A stretch of DNA of 64,000 nucleotides from Helicobacter typhlonius (GTDB lineage Bacteria > Campylobacterota > Campylobacteria > Campylobacterales > Helicobacteraceae), in NCBI RefSeq assembly GCF_001460635.1, contig NZ_LN907858.1, positions 1,426,001-1,490,000 of the forward strand, given 5' to 3'. Below are positions 8,702 through 17,119 of the stretch, piece by piece. Position numbers and translations under genes: made by a program. Under the pieces are notes generated by a model. The model saw only the letters and a program-made list of their open reading frames with translations, was not told the DNA's origin and did no database searches. Position 1 is the stretch's first letter. Every line of letters starts with the position of its first letter.

Positions 8702-9157
8702 TTAGCTATCGTCCCTAAAACGCAACTTAAAGATTTTCTTATCAAACACGGCAATATGAAAGAGCGAATCAAAGATTTTAATATCAAGCAAATAGCCCTC
8801 CACCTTTACTTCACACTTCTTTGTATCGCTTTGAATTGCCTCTGCCTTAAATGTTACCTCGTGCCCTAGCTCAATAGGGGCGAGAAACTTCACATCAGCG
8901 GCAATAAGCACGCTATATTTTTTATTAATCGCAGCCATTGCGGCAAAACTTGCGGCGTTAAACACAAATCCTGCGTGAATCATCTTGCTTTCGTCCATTA
9001 TCATACGATCTGTGGGACTAAAGCGCACCACCGCCTTATTGCTATATAGCTCAAGTAGTTCTCCCACGACACTAGGAGACATCTCGGTGCAGATGAGCAA
9101 ATCATCATTTTCAAGTGGGATATTTACATCTTCTTCATTAAAGTCATCTTCTATCAT
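8702..9157 (-). CDS. Hotdog-fold thioesterase-like protein
   Basis: A 151-residue single-domain protein. The central segment MIHAGFVFNAASFAAMAAIN (about residues 60-79) matches the long 'hot dog' helix of PaaI-type thioesterases, with the His-Ala-Gly in place of the usual His-Gly-Gly. The flanking strands (VLIAADVKFLAPIELGHEVTFKAEA) fit the sheet. The acidic N-terminus (IEDDFNEEDVNIPLEND) is unusual. The substrate is unknown. It is the last gene of the fbp-to-cmoB unit, 9 bases after cmoB, the same neighbour I recall in H. pylori. Confidence 0.75.
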   Translation of the reverse strand: MIEDDFNEEDVNIPLENDDLLICTEMSPSVVGELLELYSNKAVVRFSPTDRMIMDESKMIHAGFVFNAASFAAMAAINKKYSVLIAADVKFLAPIELGHEVTFKAEAIQSDTKKCEVKVEGYLLDIKIFDSLFHIAVFDKKIFKLRFRDDS

Positions 9158-9166
9158 TTGTATCCT

Positions 9167-10093
9167 TTAGTGTTTTTTGAGTTTAAAATACCCACGCAAC
9201 GGAGGCGCATAGCCCTCTATGGTAAGATTTGTGCTGGGATTGAGAAAATCACCCAAACTTTTAGAATCTATCCACATCGTTTGTCGCTGCTCCTGCGTAG
9301 TTGTGGGCTTAAAGCCTAAAATCTCAAAATCACTAAACTTCGCCCTTTCACACCAACCTTGAAGCGCTCTTAAACTCGGGATAAAATATACATTTGACAT
9401 TTTAGCATAGCTTTGGGCTGGAGAGAGGCATACTTCATCTTCACTCTCATAAATAAGTGTATCTAAAATCAACTCTCCGCCACTTGCCAAAGACTGATAC
9501 AGATTCTTTAATGTGCCTATGGGGTCAAGGCGATGATACAGCACACCCAGACAAAAAATCACATCAAAAGGACTTTTATATGCTTGTGTATAGCTATACA
9601 AATCCTCCACGCCAAGCAGTTCAAAGCACAGCGGTGCTTTCACAAAGTGATTGATAAAATCAAATTGTGCCTTAAAAATACCGCTAGGGTCAAAGCCTAT
9701 AATGCTTTGGGGTTTAGATTCTAAACACAGCATTTCAAACATATAATAGCCATTGTTACAACCCACATCAGCCACGCGTTTGCCACCTAGATGACAATGC
9801 GGCTTTAGAATCTGCCACTTGATAACGCTCTGCCATTCACTATCAATATGTGTGTCAAATAAAAAAAAAGGTCCTTTGCGCCAAGGCTTAAGCTGCAAAG
9901 CCAAATCATAAATGCGCTGCTTATGTGGCGCGTAAAGATTCCAATCAAGCGCAGTAATATGCAAACCATTATCACTATGAAAAGTCGCGGGGATTGTAGG
10001 CAAATGCGTGATTTGCTCCAAAAGCGGTGCAATATTTTTTGCTTTGGTGATATGCGAAGCTTTTTTTGCCTGATAGTCAAAAAAATCGCTCAC
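9167..10093 (-). CDS. cmoB: tRNA U34 carboxymethyltransferase CmoB
   Basis: CmoB transfers a carboxymethyl group from carboxy-SAM to 5-hydroxyuridine at the tRNA wobble position. The 308 residues include the SAM motif VADVGCNNGYYMFEML (about 125-140), GFDPSGIFKAQFDFI (about 155-169) and FCLGVLYHRLDPIGTLKNL (about 200-218), which is diagnostic for CmoB. The N-terminal WRKGPFFLFDTHIDSEWQS is also typical. A run of nine T in the coding strand (9862-9870) falls at GPFFLF. The partner CmoA is not in this window. It overlaps the upstream gene by 4 bases. Confidence 0.93.
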   Translation of the reverse strand: MSDFFDYQAKKASHITKAKNIAPLLEQITHLPTIPATFHSDNGLHITALDWNLYAPHKQRIYDLALQLKPWRKGPFFLFDTHIDSEWQSVIKWQILKPHCHLGGKRVADVGCNNGYYMFEMLCLESKPQSIIGFDPSGIFKAQFDFINHFVKAPLCFELLGVEDLYSYTQAYKSPFDVIFCLGVLYHRLDPIGTLKNLYQSLASGGELILDTLIYESEDEVCLSPAQSYAKMSNVYFIPSLRALQGWCERAKFSDFEILGFKPTTTQEQRQTMWIDSKSLGDFLNPSTNLTIEGYAPPLRGYFKLKKH

Positions 10094-11121
10094 GCCTGTT
10101 CCTCACTCAACAAGGTAGAAAACAAATCCGGCTCTAACACATATCTTCGATTAGTATTGAGCGCACATACAAGGCTTTCATCGTCTATACCAAGAATGAG
10201 TGCGAAGTTAAAATTCTCTCTATGCAAATGCCCACACAACTCTTCGTGCGAGGAGTAAGGAAAAGTCTGTGCAATTTGATTGAAAAGCTCCACATACACA
10301 GGAGGCACAAGGAATAGAATCTTCCCCCAAGTCGCGTTATTAGCAATATATGCCATATATCGCTTAAATTGCTCAATATCTTCCTCCGCAATAGCGACCT
10401 TTGAAGCTTGTCCATATTCGATGATTTTGCCAAATGCGTTTAAAAAATTTGGCTTAAAAAATGGAATCTGCTTAAATTGCTCGAGTGCATAGTCTATGCC
10501 CTCCTGCTCACACAACTGCAAAACACTATTTAGCTCACTAAAAAATAGTTTTGGCAAATTAATGCGATAATGCGCCTCTTTATACAAAATTGTGCTATCA
10601 AAAAGTGTATGTGAAAGCACCAAAAATGGATATTCTTTTGACTTGTTTGTATGGATAATATTGAATCCAAGCTGTAAAATTTGTTCGCTATTGGTAAAAA
10701 TAAAGGCAATATTCTCATCATTTAGAAGTTCGATAAGTGCGCACAAATCGCCATTAAAAAAGCTAACGCGCGTATCATTGATGATATTTGTAGCAATGCC
10801 CTCCTCAATAAGCGATGACAGAGCGACAAAAGCTATATTTCTTGCTAAAAGTTTGTAGCGGATAAGGCGCATTAGACAATCTTGCATATCTTCTACAAGA
10901 ATATGTGCTATCTCCTCATCACTCATATCTATTTTATGTGTATAAATCACCCCATACGCACCCGCCTGTATGGCTTGTGTGATATGAGAATCTTCAAGCG
11001 CGATAAACAAATCACCCTTTTCTATCTGCTCTACATCACAGATTATACGTGAAAACATCGCAATAGAAGGCGTATTGAGAAGTGTGCCTCCAACGATTTC
11101 TACAACTTCATTAACCCTCAC
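10090..11121 (-). CDS. Conserved protein with Mur-ligase-like N-terminal domain
   Basis: A 343-residue protein conserved next to metG and cmoB in Helicobacter. Residues 1-75 (VNEVVEIVGGTLLN, IICDVEQIEKGDLFIAL, AIQAGAYGVIY) resemble the N-terminal substrate domain of MurE/MurF, where D-S-R-x-V-x-x-G-D-L-F-v-A-l is usual. I see no ATP-binding GTxGKT loop, so it is not a complete Mur ligase. The rest has no motif I can name. It may bind a UDP-sugar peptide or be a degenerate ligase; the function is unknown. Confidence 0.7.
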   Translation of the reverse strand: MRVNEVVEIVGGTLLNTPSIAMFSRIICDVEQIEKGDLFIALEDSHITQAIQAGAYGVIYTHKIDMSDEEIAHILVEDMQDCLMRLIRYKLLARNIAFVALSSLIEEGIATNIINDTRVSFFNGDLCALIELLNDENIAFIFTNSEQILQLGFNIIHTNKSKEYPFLVLSHTLFDSTILYKEAHYRINLPKLFFSELNSVLQLCEQEGIDYALEQFKQIPFFKPNFLNAFGKIIEYGQASKVAIAEEDIEQFKRYMAYIANNATWGKILFLVPPVYVELFNQIAQTFPYSSHEELCGHLHRENFNFALILGIDDESLVCALNTNRRYVLEPDLFSTLLSEEQA

Positions 11122-11142
11122 TTGACACCTTTGCTAAAAGTT

Positions 11143-13089
11143 CTAGCTTATCCTACTCCCATTCGCTCGTGCCTTGTCTAAACCTAGAAGCGATAAGCCA
11201 TTTTCATCTTCACTAGCAAGTATCATTCCCTCACTTATTTCGCCCATAAGCTTGGCTGGTTTGAGATTGACTATCACGCATACTTGCTTATTAAGCAGAG
11301 ATTCTGGGCTGTAATGCTGTGATATGCCCGATAGAATCTGCCGTGGCTTCTCCTCGCCCACATCTACGAGTAACTTAAGGAGTTTATGACTTTTTTCCAT
11401 TGCGGAGCATTCTAAAATCGTGCCTATACGTATATCAAGCTTCTTAAAATCTTTGATGTCAATATAGGATTCTAAATCCTTAGAATCTTCTTTAGCTGTT
11501 TTTATTGATTTTGCACTAGATTGTGTATTTTTACAATCACTCGCCTTTGCCTCCTCTTGTATGCGTGGGAAAAGTGGAGGGATTTTCTCCAAAGTAAGCG
11601 GTTGCAAAAGCTCTTTTTTAGTGATAAATCTTTCAAAGCTTTGCTCATTAATACTAAATCTTAGCACGTGAGCGATTTTAGCGGCACTTTGAGGCATAAT
11701 AGGATAGAGCAAAATCGCACTTTTAGCGAGGATATTTGCAATTAAGCCAAGTAATGCCATAGCGGGTTCTTGCTGATTATTTTTGATGAGTTTCCACGGC
11801 TCGTATTTACTGATGGCATTATTGCCAAGTGCGTAGATTTTCCACAGCTCCTCAATGTAGCGATGAGGCTGCATTTGCATCATTTTTTCGCAAACTTTAT
11901 CAATGTGTGAATGAAGCTCGTTAATCTCATCGGCAAAATGTGTCGCCACATCTTTAGAATCTATAATAAGACTAAAATACTTCTCACCCATTCCAAGTAG
12001 GCGATTAAGGAGATTACCCACATCATTGCTAAGCTCGGCATTTATGCGCTCAATAAGCACTCGCTCGCTAAAGTCGCCATCTTGCCCAAAGGGCATTTCA
12101 CGCAGTAAAAAATAGCGCAAAGATTCAGTGCCATAAGTGGCAGCCATTTCTTTGGGATTGATTACATTGCCGATACTCTTACTCATCTTCGCACCATCTC
12201 TCGTCCACCACCCGTGCGTATAGATATGCTTAGGTAGGGGCAAATCAAGGCTCATTAAAAAGGCAAGCCAATACACCGCGTGAAAACGCAAAATATCCTT
12301 TCCCACAAAATGCACGGCATTATCCCAATAAGGCATTTTTGCTTCATTAGAGAGATAGCCTAAGGGGCTTAGGTAGCTTAGAAGTGCATCAAGCCACACA
12401 TACATCACGTGGGCTTTATCATCTTTGCGCGCAGGATTTGACAAGAGCGGCACACCCCATTCAAAGCTTGTGCGCGTGATTGAGAGGTCATTTAACCCAT
12501 TGCTTATAAAATTGATAATCTCATTTTGATAGAAGCTAGGAGTTATCATTGTAGGATTCTTAGCAAAATGGGCTAAAAGCCTCTCCTGATATTTGCTAAG
12601 TGCAAAAAAGTAACTCTCCTCCTGCACGATTTGTGTTGGTTTGCCACAATCTGGGCAAGAGTTGTTTGCTCCAAGCTGTGTTTGTGTGAAAAAGCTCTCA
12701 CACGAAATGCAGTAATGCCCCTCGTAACTACCCTTGTAAATATCTCCCTTTACATACATTATCTCAAAAGCTTTTTGCACACTTAAGCAGTGTGCCTTAT
12801 CCGTGGTGCGCACAAAAATATCATAGTCTATATTAAATTCATTCCATAATTCTTTGAATCTTATGCTAATTTTGTCTGCGTAGTCTTGTGGGCTAAGTTG
12901 GTGCTTTTGCGCGGATTGCTCGATTTTTTGCCCGTGTTCGTCCGTGCCAGTAGTAAAAACCACATCTTGCCCTTGAAGTTGATAAAATTTCTTAAGCATA
13001 TCGCATAAAAAAGTTGTGTAAGAATGCCCGATATGTGGTATATCATTGACATAATAAATAGGTGAAGTGATATAAGTCTTTGTTTGCAT
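11143..13089 (-). CDS. metG: Methionyl-tRNA synthetase
   Basis: It charges tRNA-Met with methionine. The 648 residues show HIGH at H19-H22 (DIPHIGHSY), a four-Cys zinc knuckle (CISCESF...CPDCGK, about 125-148), KMSKS (DGAKMSKSIGN, about 305) and the anticodon-binding helices. The C-terminal OB-fold tRNA-binding domain (from about 545, DFKKLDIRIGTILECSAMEKSHKLLKL) is the EMAP/Trbp111 type that makes the enzyme a dimer. AAAGGAG lies just before the ATG, right after the paired inverted repeat at 13104-13140. Confidence 0.98.
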   Translation of the reverse strand: MQTKTYITSPIYYVNDIPHIGHSYTTFLCDMLKKFYQLQGQDVVFTTGTDEHGQKIEQSAQKHQLSPQDYADKISIRFKELWNEFNIDYDIFVRTTDKAHCLSVQKAFEIMYVKGDIYKGSYEGHYCISCESFFTQTQLGANNSCPDCGKPTQIVQEESYFFALSKYQERLLAHFAKNPTMITPSFYQNEIINFISNGLNDLSITRTSFEWGVPLLSNPARKDDKAHVMYVWLDALLSYLSPLGYLSNEAKMPYWDNAVHFVGKDILRFHAVYWLAFLMSLDLPLPKHIYTHGWWTRDGAKMSKSIGNVINPKEMAATYGTESLRYFLLREMPFGQDGDFSERVLIERINAELSNDVGNLLNRLLGMGEKYFSLIIDSKDVATHFADEINELHSHIDKVCEKMMQMQPHRYIEELWKIYALGNNAISKYEPWKLIKNNQQEPAMALLGLIANILAKSAILLYPIMPQSAAKIAHVLRFSINEQSFERFITKKELLQPLTLEKIPPLFPRIQEEAKASDCKNTQSSAKSIKTAKEDSKDLESYIDIKDFKKLDIRIGTILECSAMEKSHKLLKLLVDVGEEKPRQILSGISQHYSPESLLNKQVCVIVNLKPAKLMGEISEGMILASEDENGLSLLGLDKARANGSRIS

Positions 13090-13103
13090 AAAACTCCTTT
13101 TTT

Positions 13104-13140
13104 GCTAGATTCTAAAATCTAGCGCATATTTTAGAATCTA
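13104..13140. repeat. Overlapping inverted repeats built from the AGATTCTA word
   Basis: Two alternative hairpins share bases. One is GCTAGATT (13104-13111) with AATCTAGC (13116-13123). The other is a 13-bp perfect repeat TAGATTCTAAAAT (13106-13118) with ATTTTAGAATCTA (13128-13140). It covers the stop codon of the small Cys gene and lies just before the metG ribosome site. No T-run follows in the minus direction, so it is not a simple terminator; a processing, attenuation or DNA-level role is possible. Confidence 0.8.
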
Positions 13141-13380
13141 GTTAAAATCAAAGTCGCCGTGCTGCCCCTTTGACATACTATTATACACCGCCTTAACATA
13201 GTTATTACGCACCTCACAGCTAATGAGCAATTCACACATCGTGCAGGTGCTAAAACCCTTATCACGCTGACATTGCTGTAAAATATCGATATTATCTTGC
13301 AATGCCTTTTCATAAACATCATTTATTGGGGTATTACCTTGCTGCGAAGATTCTATATTTTGTGCTACATTCTCACTCAT
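13138..13380 (-). CDS. Small conserved Cys-rich protein
   Basis: An 80-residue acidic protein with a CTMCELLISC segment (Cys at about 47, 50 and 56), preceded by another Cys (QQCQRD, about 37), that could bind a metal. I recall similar short proteins next to fbp and metG in epsilonproteobacteria but know no function. The ATG overlaps the fbp stop by 8 bases, and metG follows after about 50 bases, so it is translated within the operon. No signal peptide is present; it is likely cytosolic. Confidence 0.7.
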   Translation of the reverse strand: MSENVAQNIESSQQGNTPINDVYEKALQDNIDILQQCQRDKGFSTCTMCELLISCEVRNNYVKAVYNSMSKGQHGDFDFN

Positions 13381-14224
13381 AGATTCTCCTCACAAGCTCC
13401 ATTTCCTCTTTGCTCCCAAAAAAGCAGGGGCTGCTCTCGTGTATATGCCCTACTTCAAGCTCTAAAAGCCTTTTTGTCCCATCTGTCGCATAACCTCCCG
13501 CTTTTTCATAGATAAAAGCAAGGGGGAAAACTTCAAAAAGCTTACGAAGTTTGCCATTTGGTGCATCAGTGGTAGCAGGATAGCTAAAAAGCCCCCCACC
13601 CTTAACCAAAATCTGGTGCAAATCAGGCACCATACCGCCAGAATAGCGCAAACGATAGCCCTGCATAAATAGAGATTCTATCATTGTCTTATGCTTACTC
13701 TCCCAATGCTTTTGTGTGCCGCCGGGTGCATTTATACGCCCTTTGGTATTGAGCTGTAAAACCCCTAAATTGCGCCATTGTGCGCCATCATAGCGATAAT
13801 GCAGCACCTGCTCCTGCGCGACTACCATTTCAAGCCGCGGTCCATAGACAATGTAGCCACTTGCAATGAGTGAGCTAGGCTTTAGCTCCTCATTGTAGAT
13901 TCCAAAAATGCTTCCTATGCTAAGATTGCTATCTATGAGCGAAGAACCATCAAGCGGGTCATAGGCGATAATATAGGGTGCATTTTTGTTATTTGAGTAG
14001 CAAATCTCCTCTTGCTCCTCACTGCAAATCGCCTTCACACTTGGTAGTTCAAGTAAGGCTTTTTGGAAGATTCTATCTGCTTCCACATCAACTTCAAGCT
14101 GCATATCTCCACTTGCATTCGTGCTTTGTAGATAGCTCCCATTTTGCTGATTGAGGAGCGTATCTATATGTAGGGCGGATTCTCTTAATGTTTCAATAAT
14201 TACGCTTATCATTTTATTCTCCAA
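13373..14224 (-). CDS. fbp: Fructose-1,6-bisphosphatase class I
   Basis: It hydrolyses fructose-1,6-bisphosphate to fructose-6-phosphate in gluconeogenesis. The 283 residues are shorter than the usual ~330 but match the Helicobacter form. ICSEEQEEI (about 70-78) and the metal-binding YDPLDGSSLIDSNLSIGSIF (about 95-114) are intact, as are YSGGMVPDLHQIL and the C-terminal EVGHIHESSPCFFGS. It is the first gene of the six-gene minus-strand unit ending with the hotdog gene. TATAAT at 14248-14243 gives a short leader. Confidence 0.95.
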   Translation of the reverse strand: MENKMISVIIETLRESALHIDTLLNQQNGSYLQSTNASGDMQLEVDVEADRIFQKALLELPSVKAICSEEQEEICYSNNKNAPYIIAYDPLDGSSLIDSNLSIGSIFGIYNEELKPSSLIASGYIVYGPRLEMVVAQEQVLHYRYDGAQWRNLGVLQLNTKGRINAPGGTQKHWESKHKTMIESLFMQGYRLRYSGGMVPDLHQILVKGGGLFSYPATTDAPNGKLRKLFEVFPLAFIYEKAGGYATDGTKRLLELEVGHIHESSPCFFGSKEEMELVRRIYE

Positions 14225-14242
14225 AGTGCGGATTGGCTTAGG

Positions 14243-14248
14243 ATTATA
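14243..14248 (-). promoter_or_regulatory. fbp: -10 box of the fbp operon promoter
   Basis: TATAAT on the minus strand, about 19 bases before the fbp ATG, with GGAG between. The implied leader is about 12 nt. Confidence 0.5.
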
Positions 14249-14252
14249 GCAT

Positions 14253-14930
14253 TTAAATGCTTATGATTTTTGTAAGCTCATCGGCAAAATGTGTCGCTGC
14301 AATCATTTGTTCAATACTTGCGTGATGAAGCGGTTTGTATAGCGCAAAATTGCTGTCACTCACAGCAATTTCATTCCACGCGTGTCCTATAAGTGCGATG
14401 ATATTCGTGCGGCGCAGATATGTGTGCTTATGCGCGATATACACATTTTCCCAATACCCAATGCCGAGTGGGCGCACCTTTGGCTTATGATAACCCACAG
14501 GGTCGAGTGTGAGCAAATAATGCAAATTTACATCATTGTTTGCATTTTTAGATTCTATATCCAACAGGGCTTTATAGAAATTACTCCCGCCCCAAGAATG
14601 CGCAATAACAAACATAGGGAGATTGCATTGCACAAGAAGTGGCAACCACGCACTAAAAAGTGCTTGAGATTTGAAACTCGCATATATTTTGATACAAGAT
14701 TCTTGATTGAATGCCATAAAACTCCTATATACAGCGCACATAATCGTATCGCAAAAGCCCCCCACAAAGATGACAATCGCCTTAGGATTGCGTGGAGCGA
14801 GCAAAGTTTGCGCTTCAATGTTAAAACCATAGGGGATAAAGGGCGTGGGCGGCTTAGGCAATGTAGCAGGATAAATAAGCGTAGGAGTAGATAATCCAAG
14901 TAGTGGCGCGAATGGGTGAGATACAGGCAT
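14253..14930 (-). CDS. Alpha/beta-hydrolase-like protein
   Basis: A 225-residue cytosolic protein. KAIVIFVGGFCDTIM (about residues 50-64) looks like an oxyanion-hole strand. MFVIAHSWGGSNFYKALL (about 105-122) is the nucleophile elbow, with Ser in H-S-W-G-G. LTLDPVGYHKPK could carry the acid and NIIALIGHAWNEI the catalytic His. These suggest a serine hydrolase; the substrate is unknown. It has its own promoter (TATAAT at 14960-14955 on the minus strand) and AAGGA before the ATG. It is not clearly co-transcribed with fbp. Confidence 0.65.
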   Translation of the reverse strand: MPVSHPFAPLLGLSTPTLIYPATLPKPPTPFIPYGFNIEAQTLLAPRNPKAIVIFVGGFCDTIMCAVYRSFMAFNQESCIKIYASFKSQALFSAWLPLLVQCNLPMFVIAHSWGGSNFYKALLDIESKNANNDVNLHYLLTLDPVGYHKPKVRPLGIGYWENVYIAHKHTYLRRTNIIALIGHAWNEIAVSDSNFALYKPLHHASIEQMIAATHFADELTKIISI

Positions 14931-14992
14931 ATATATTCCTTATAAGTTTGTGGCATTATAGGCTATACAATTAAATTAGAGTGATTGTATGA

Positions 14993-14998
14993 TACAAT
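14993..14998 (+). promoter_or_regulatory. rpe: -10 box of the rpe-dnaQ promoter
   Basis: TACAAT followed by GGCGCG, about 70 bases before the rpe ATG. It resembles the 6S and phosphohexomutase promoters in this window. Confidence 0.5.
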
Positions 14999-15067
14999 GG
15001 CGCGAATATTTTGCATAGAAGATTCTCATATAATGATTGAAGTTTAGATTCTATTCAAAGGATAAAA

Positions 15068-15718
15068 ATGGCAAAACAAGTTCTTGTCGCACCTAGTGTG
15101 CTTTCGGCGGATTTTATGCGACTTGGTGAAGAGGTAGAGAGTGTCTGTGCAGCGGGGTGTGATTATGTGCATATTGATGTAATGGACGGGCATTTTGTGC
15201 CAAATCTCACTATGGGTCCTTGTGTGGTAGAAGCCATAGCCAAAGCCGCCTCAAAGCCCCTTGATATTCACCTTATGGTGCGAAATGTGCCTTTTTTTGT
15301 CGAGTTTTTTTTGCCCCTAAAACCTGCATTTATAAGTGTGCATCTTGAAGAAGTGCAACATTTACATCGCCTCATTTGGCATATTAAAGATAGCGGTGTA
15401 AAAGCTGGTGTGGTGCTCAATCCACACACGAGTGAGCAGCTTTTAGAATACATCTTACCCGATATTGACTTGGTGCTTTTAATGAGTGTGAATCCGGGCT
15501 TTGGCGGACAGAGATTTATTGAATCTAGCATTAAAAAACTCCATAATATCAAAAAAATGCGCGATAGGCTTAATCCCAAATGTTTGCTTGAAATTGACGG
15601 GGGCGTGAGTGATAAAAATATCCACACACTTAAAAATACAGGGATTGATATGGTCGTGGCAGGGAGCTTCATCTTTGGTTCGCAAAATTATGCAGAAGCA
15701 ATCGCTAAACTTAAATAG
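15068..15718 (+). CDS. rpe: Ribulose-phosphate 3-epimerase
   Basis: It interconverts ribulose-5-phosphate and xylulose-5-phosphate in the pentose phosphate pathway. The 216-residue TIM barrel has all signatures: PSVLSADF (9-16), HIDVMDGHFVPNLTMGP (about 36-52) with metal ligands His and Asp, HLMV (about 68), LMSVNPGFGGQRFI (about 138-151) and LEIDGGV (about 176). AAGGA lies before the ATG. dnaQ follows after 5 bases. Confidence 0.97.
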   Translation: MAKQVLVAPSVLSADFMRLGEEVESVCAAGCDYVHIDVMDGHFVPNLTMGPCVVEAIAKAASKPLDIHLMVRNVPFFVEFFLPLKPAFISVHLEEVQHLHRLIWHIKDSGVKAGVVLNPHTSEQLLEYILPDIDLVLLMSVNPGFGGQRFIESSIKKLHNIKKMRDRLNPKCLLEIDGGVSDKNIHTLKNTGIDMVVAGSFIFGSQNYAEAIAKLK

Positions 15719-15723
15719 TTTCT

Positions 15724-16491
15724 ATGACTTACGCCCAACTTTTTGAGAAACTCCGCACCGCTGATATGAGCGAGAAAGAATTTCGTATGTATGTGAAAAA
15801 TATCGGCGGTTTATATGCAGATGTGGATAGTGAAATCGAACTGCTTAATGGGGCGGGTGCGCCTTTGTTTAAGGAAATTAATGGCGATGAAGTGAGATTT
15901 AGCCTTTCAACACATAAGAAAATGTGGGAAGAGAGCAATTTAACATTTGTCGATATTGAGACAAATGGTGCAAAGCCCCAAAGTAGCGAGATTATAGAGA
16001 TTGGTGCGATTAAAACGCGTGGGGGTAAGATTATAGAATCTTTTGAGAGCTACATTTATGCGCCATTTGTGCCAGAAAATATTACCGAACTTACAGGCAT
16101 TACCTACGATCACATAGCAAATGCTCCGCGCAAGGAGCAGGTTTTAAAGCAATTTAAGGCATTTTTAGGCTATAGTGTGTTTGTGGCGCATAATGTGAAT
16201 TTTGACTATGGATTTTTGGACTATCATTTGCGACAATGTGGGTTTTTTGGTTTGCTTAATCCCAAACTTTGCACGATTGAACTTGCCAAAAAAGTTATTC
16301 CCTCTAAACGATATGCACTTGCCTATCTCAATGATTTTTTAAGCATACACACGCCTGTTTCACACCGCGCCTATGCTGATGCCCTTACAAGTCTAAAAAT
16401 CTTTAACATTGCGACAATGATGTTTCCACCATCTGTGCGAAGTATGCAAGATTTGATTGATTTTTCAAAAGGGCGAGTGGGATATAAATAA
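15724..16491 (+). CDS. dnaQ: DNA polymerase III epsilon-like 3'-5' exonuclease
   Basis: A DEDDh-type proofreading nuclease of 255 residues. Exo I is FVDIETNGAKPQSSEIIEIG (about 77-96, catalytic Asp and Glu). Exo II is VAHNVNFDYGFL (about 156-167). Exo III is HRAYADALTSLKIF (about 217-230, catalytic His and Asp). About 70 extra residues precede Exo I; the same layout occurs in Helicobacter/Campylobacter. It is probably the polymerase III epsilon subunit, though a stand-alone exonuclease is possible. It is co-transcribed with rpe. Confidence 0.9.
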   Translation: MTYAQLFEKLRTADMSEKEFRMYVKNIGGLYADVDSEIELLNGAGAPLFKEINGDEVRFSLSTHKKMWEESNLTFVDIETNGAKPQSSEIIEIGAIKTRGGKIIESFESYIYAPFVPENITELTGITYDHIANAPRKEQVLKQFKAFLGYSVFVAHNVNFDYGFLDYHLRQCGFFGLLNPKLCTIELAKKVIPSKRYALAYLNDFLSIHTPVSHRAYADALTSLKIFNIATMMFPPSVRSMQDLIDFSKGRVGYK

Positions 16492-16524
16492 CTCAAACTT
16501 TTAGAATCTATACATTCACACAGA

Positions 16525-17022
16525 CTATTTTTTCCACTCTTCAAGCGCAGATTCTATATCAATATGGCAGTATCCATTTGGATTTTTTACTAAATACTTT
16601 TGATGATAATTTTCAGCGGGGTAGAAATTCCGCAGAGCAAACACTTCTGTAACTGCCTTTTTTTGGTGATTTTGCTCCCAGATTCGAAGATTGTTGCGGA
16701 TAATCTCCTCATCGGCTACTTCCACAAAATACACGCCATTGCGGTATTGACTCCCCACATCATTACCTTGAAAATTAAGTGCGGCAGGGTTAATAATACT
16801 AAGAAATCGCCCCATAATCTCATTAAGGCTTAAAATCTGCCTATCATAAGTAAGCTCCAAAGCCTCCACCGCACCGCTCGTGCCACTACATACCATTTCA
16901 TAAGTAGGATTTGCAATATAAGAGTTCGCATAACCCACTTGTGAATCCTGCACACCTTTTAGCCTATCAAAATAGCCTTGAATCCCCCAAAAGCACCCAC
17001 CTGCAAGATAAATTGTCGCCAT
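16525..17022 (-). CDS. msrA: Peptide methionine (S)-sulfoxide reductase MsrA
   Basis: It reduces the S-epimer of methionine sulfoxide in damaged proteins. The 165-residue protein starts [18 protein letters not shown] with the catalytic Cys at C10 in GCFWG. QVGYANS (about 27), [20 protein letters not shown] (about 37-56), QYRNGVYF and [10 protein letters not shown] are all present. There is no MsrB domain and no signal peptide, so it acts in the cytosol. It is convergent with dnaQ and separated from the selA operon by a divergent promoter region. Confidence 0.96.
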   Translation of the reverse strand: MATIYLAGGCFWGIQGYFDRLKGVQDSQVGYANSYIANPTYEMVCSGTSGAVEALELTYDRQILSLNEIMGRFLSIINPAALNFQGNDVGSQYRNGVYFVEVADEEIIRNNLRIWEQNHQKKAVTEVFALRNFYPAENYHQKYLVKNPNGYCHIDIESALEEWKK

Positions 17023-17119
17023 TTTTACTTCCTTAATGTTTTTGCCTTACATTATTATAAACAAGCTAAAATCTTAACCTAGCTGTTTATACAAAGACAA
17101 AACAGGTGCGGAGGAGTAA

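Noticed and set aside
8579-8869. A 96-codon hydrophobic plus-strand ORF
   Set aside because: More than half lies opposite the hotdog gene, the apparent helices arise from antisense codons, and the 5' part lacks a clear gene signature.
14382-14894. A 170-codon plus-strand frame
   Set aside because: Lies entirely opposite the alpha/beta-hydrolase-like gene; no motif, no ribosome site.
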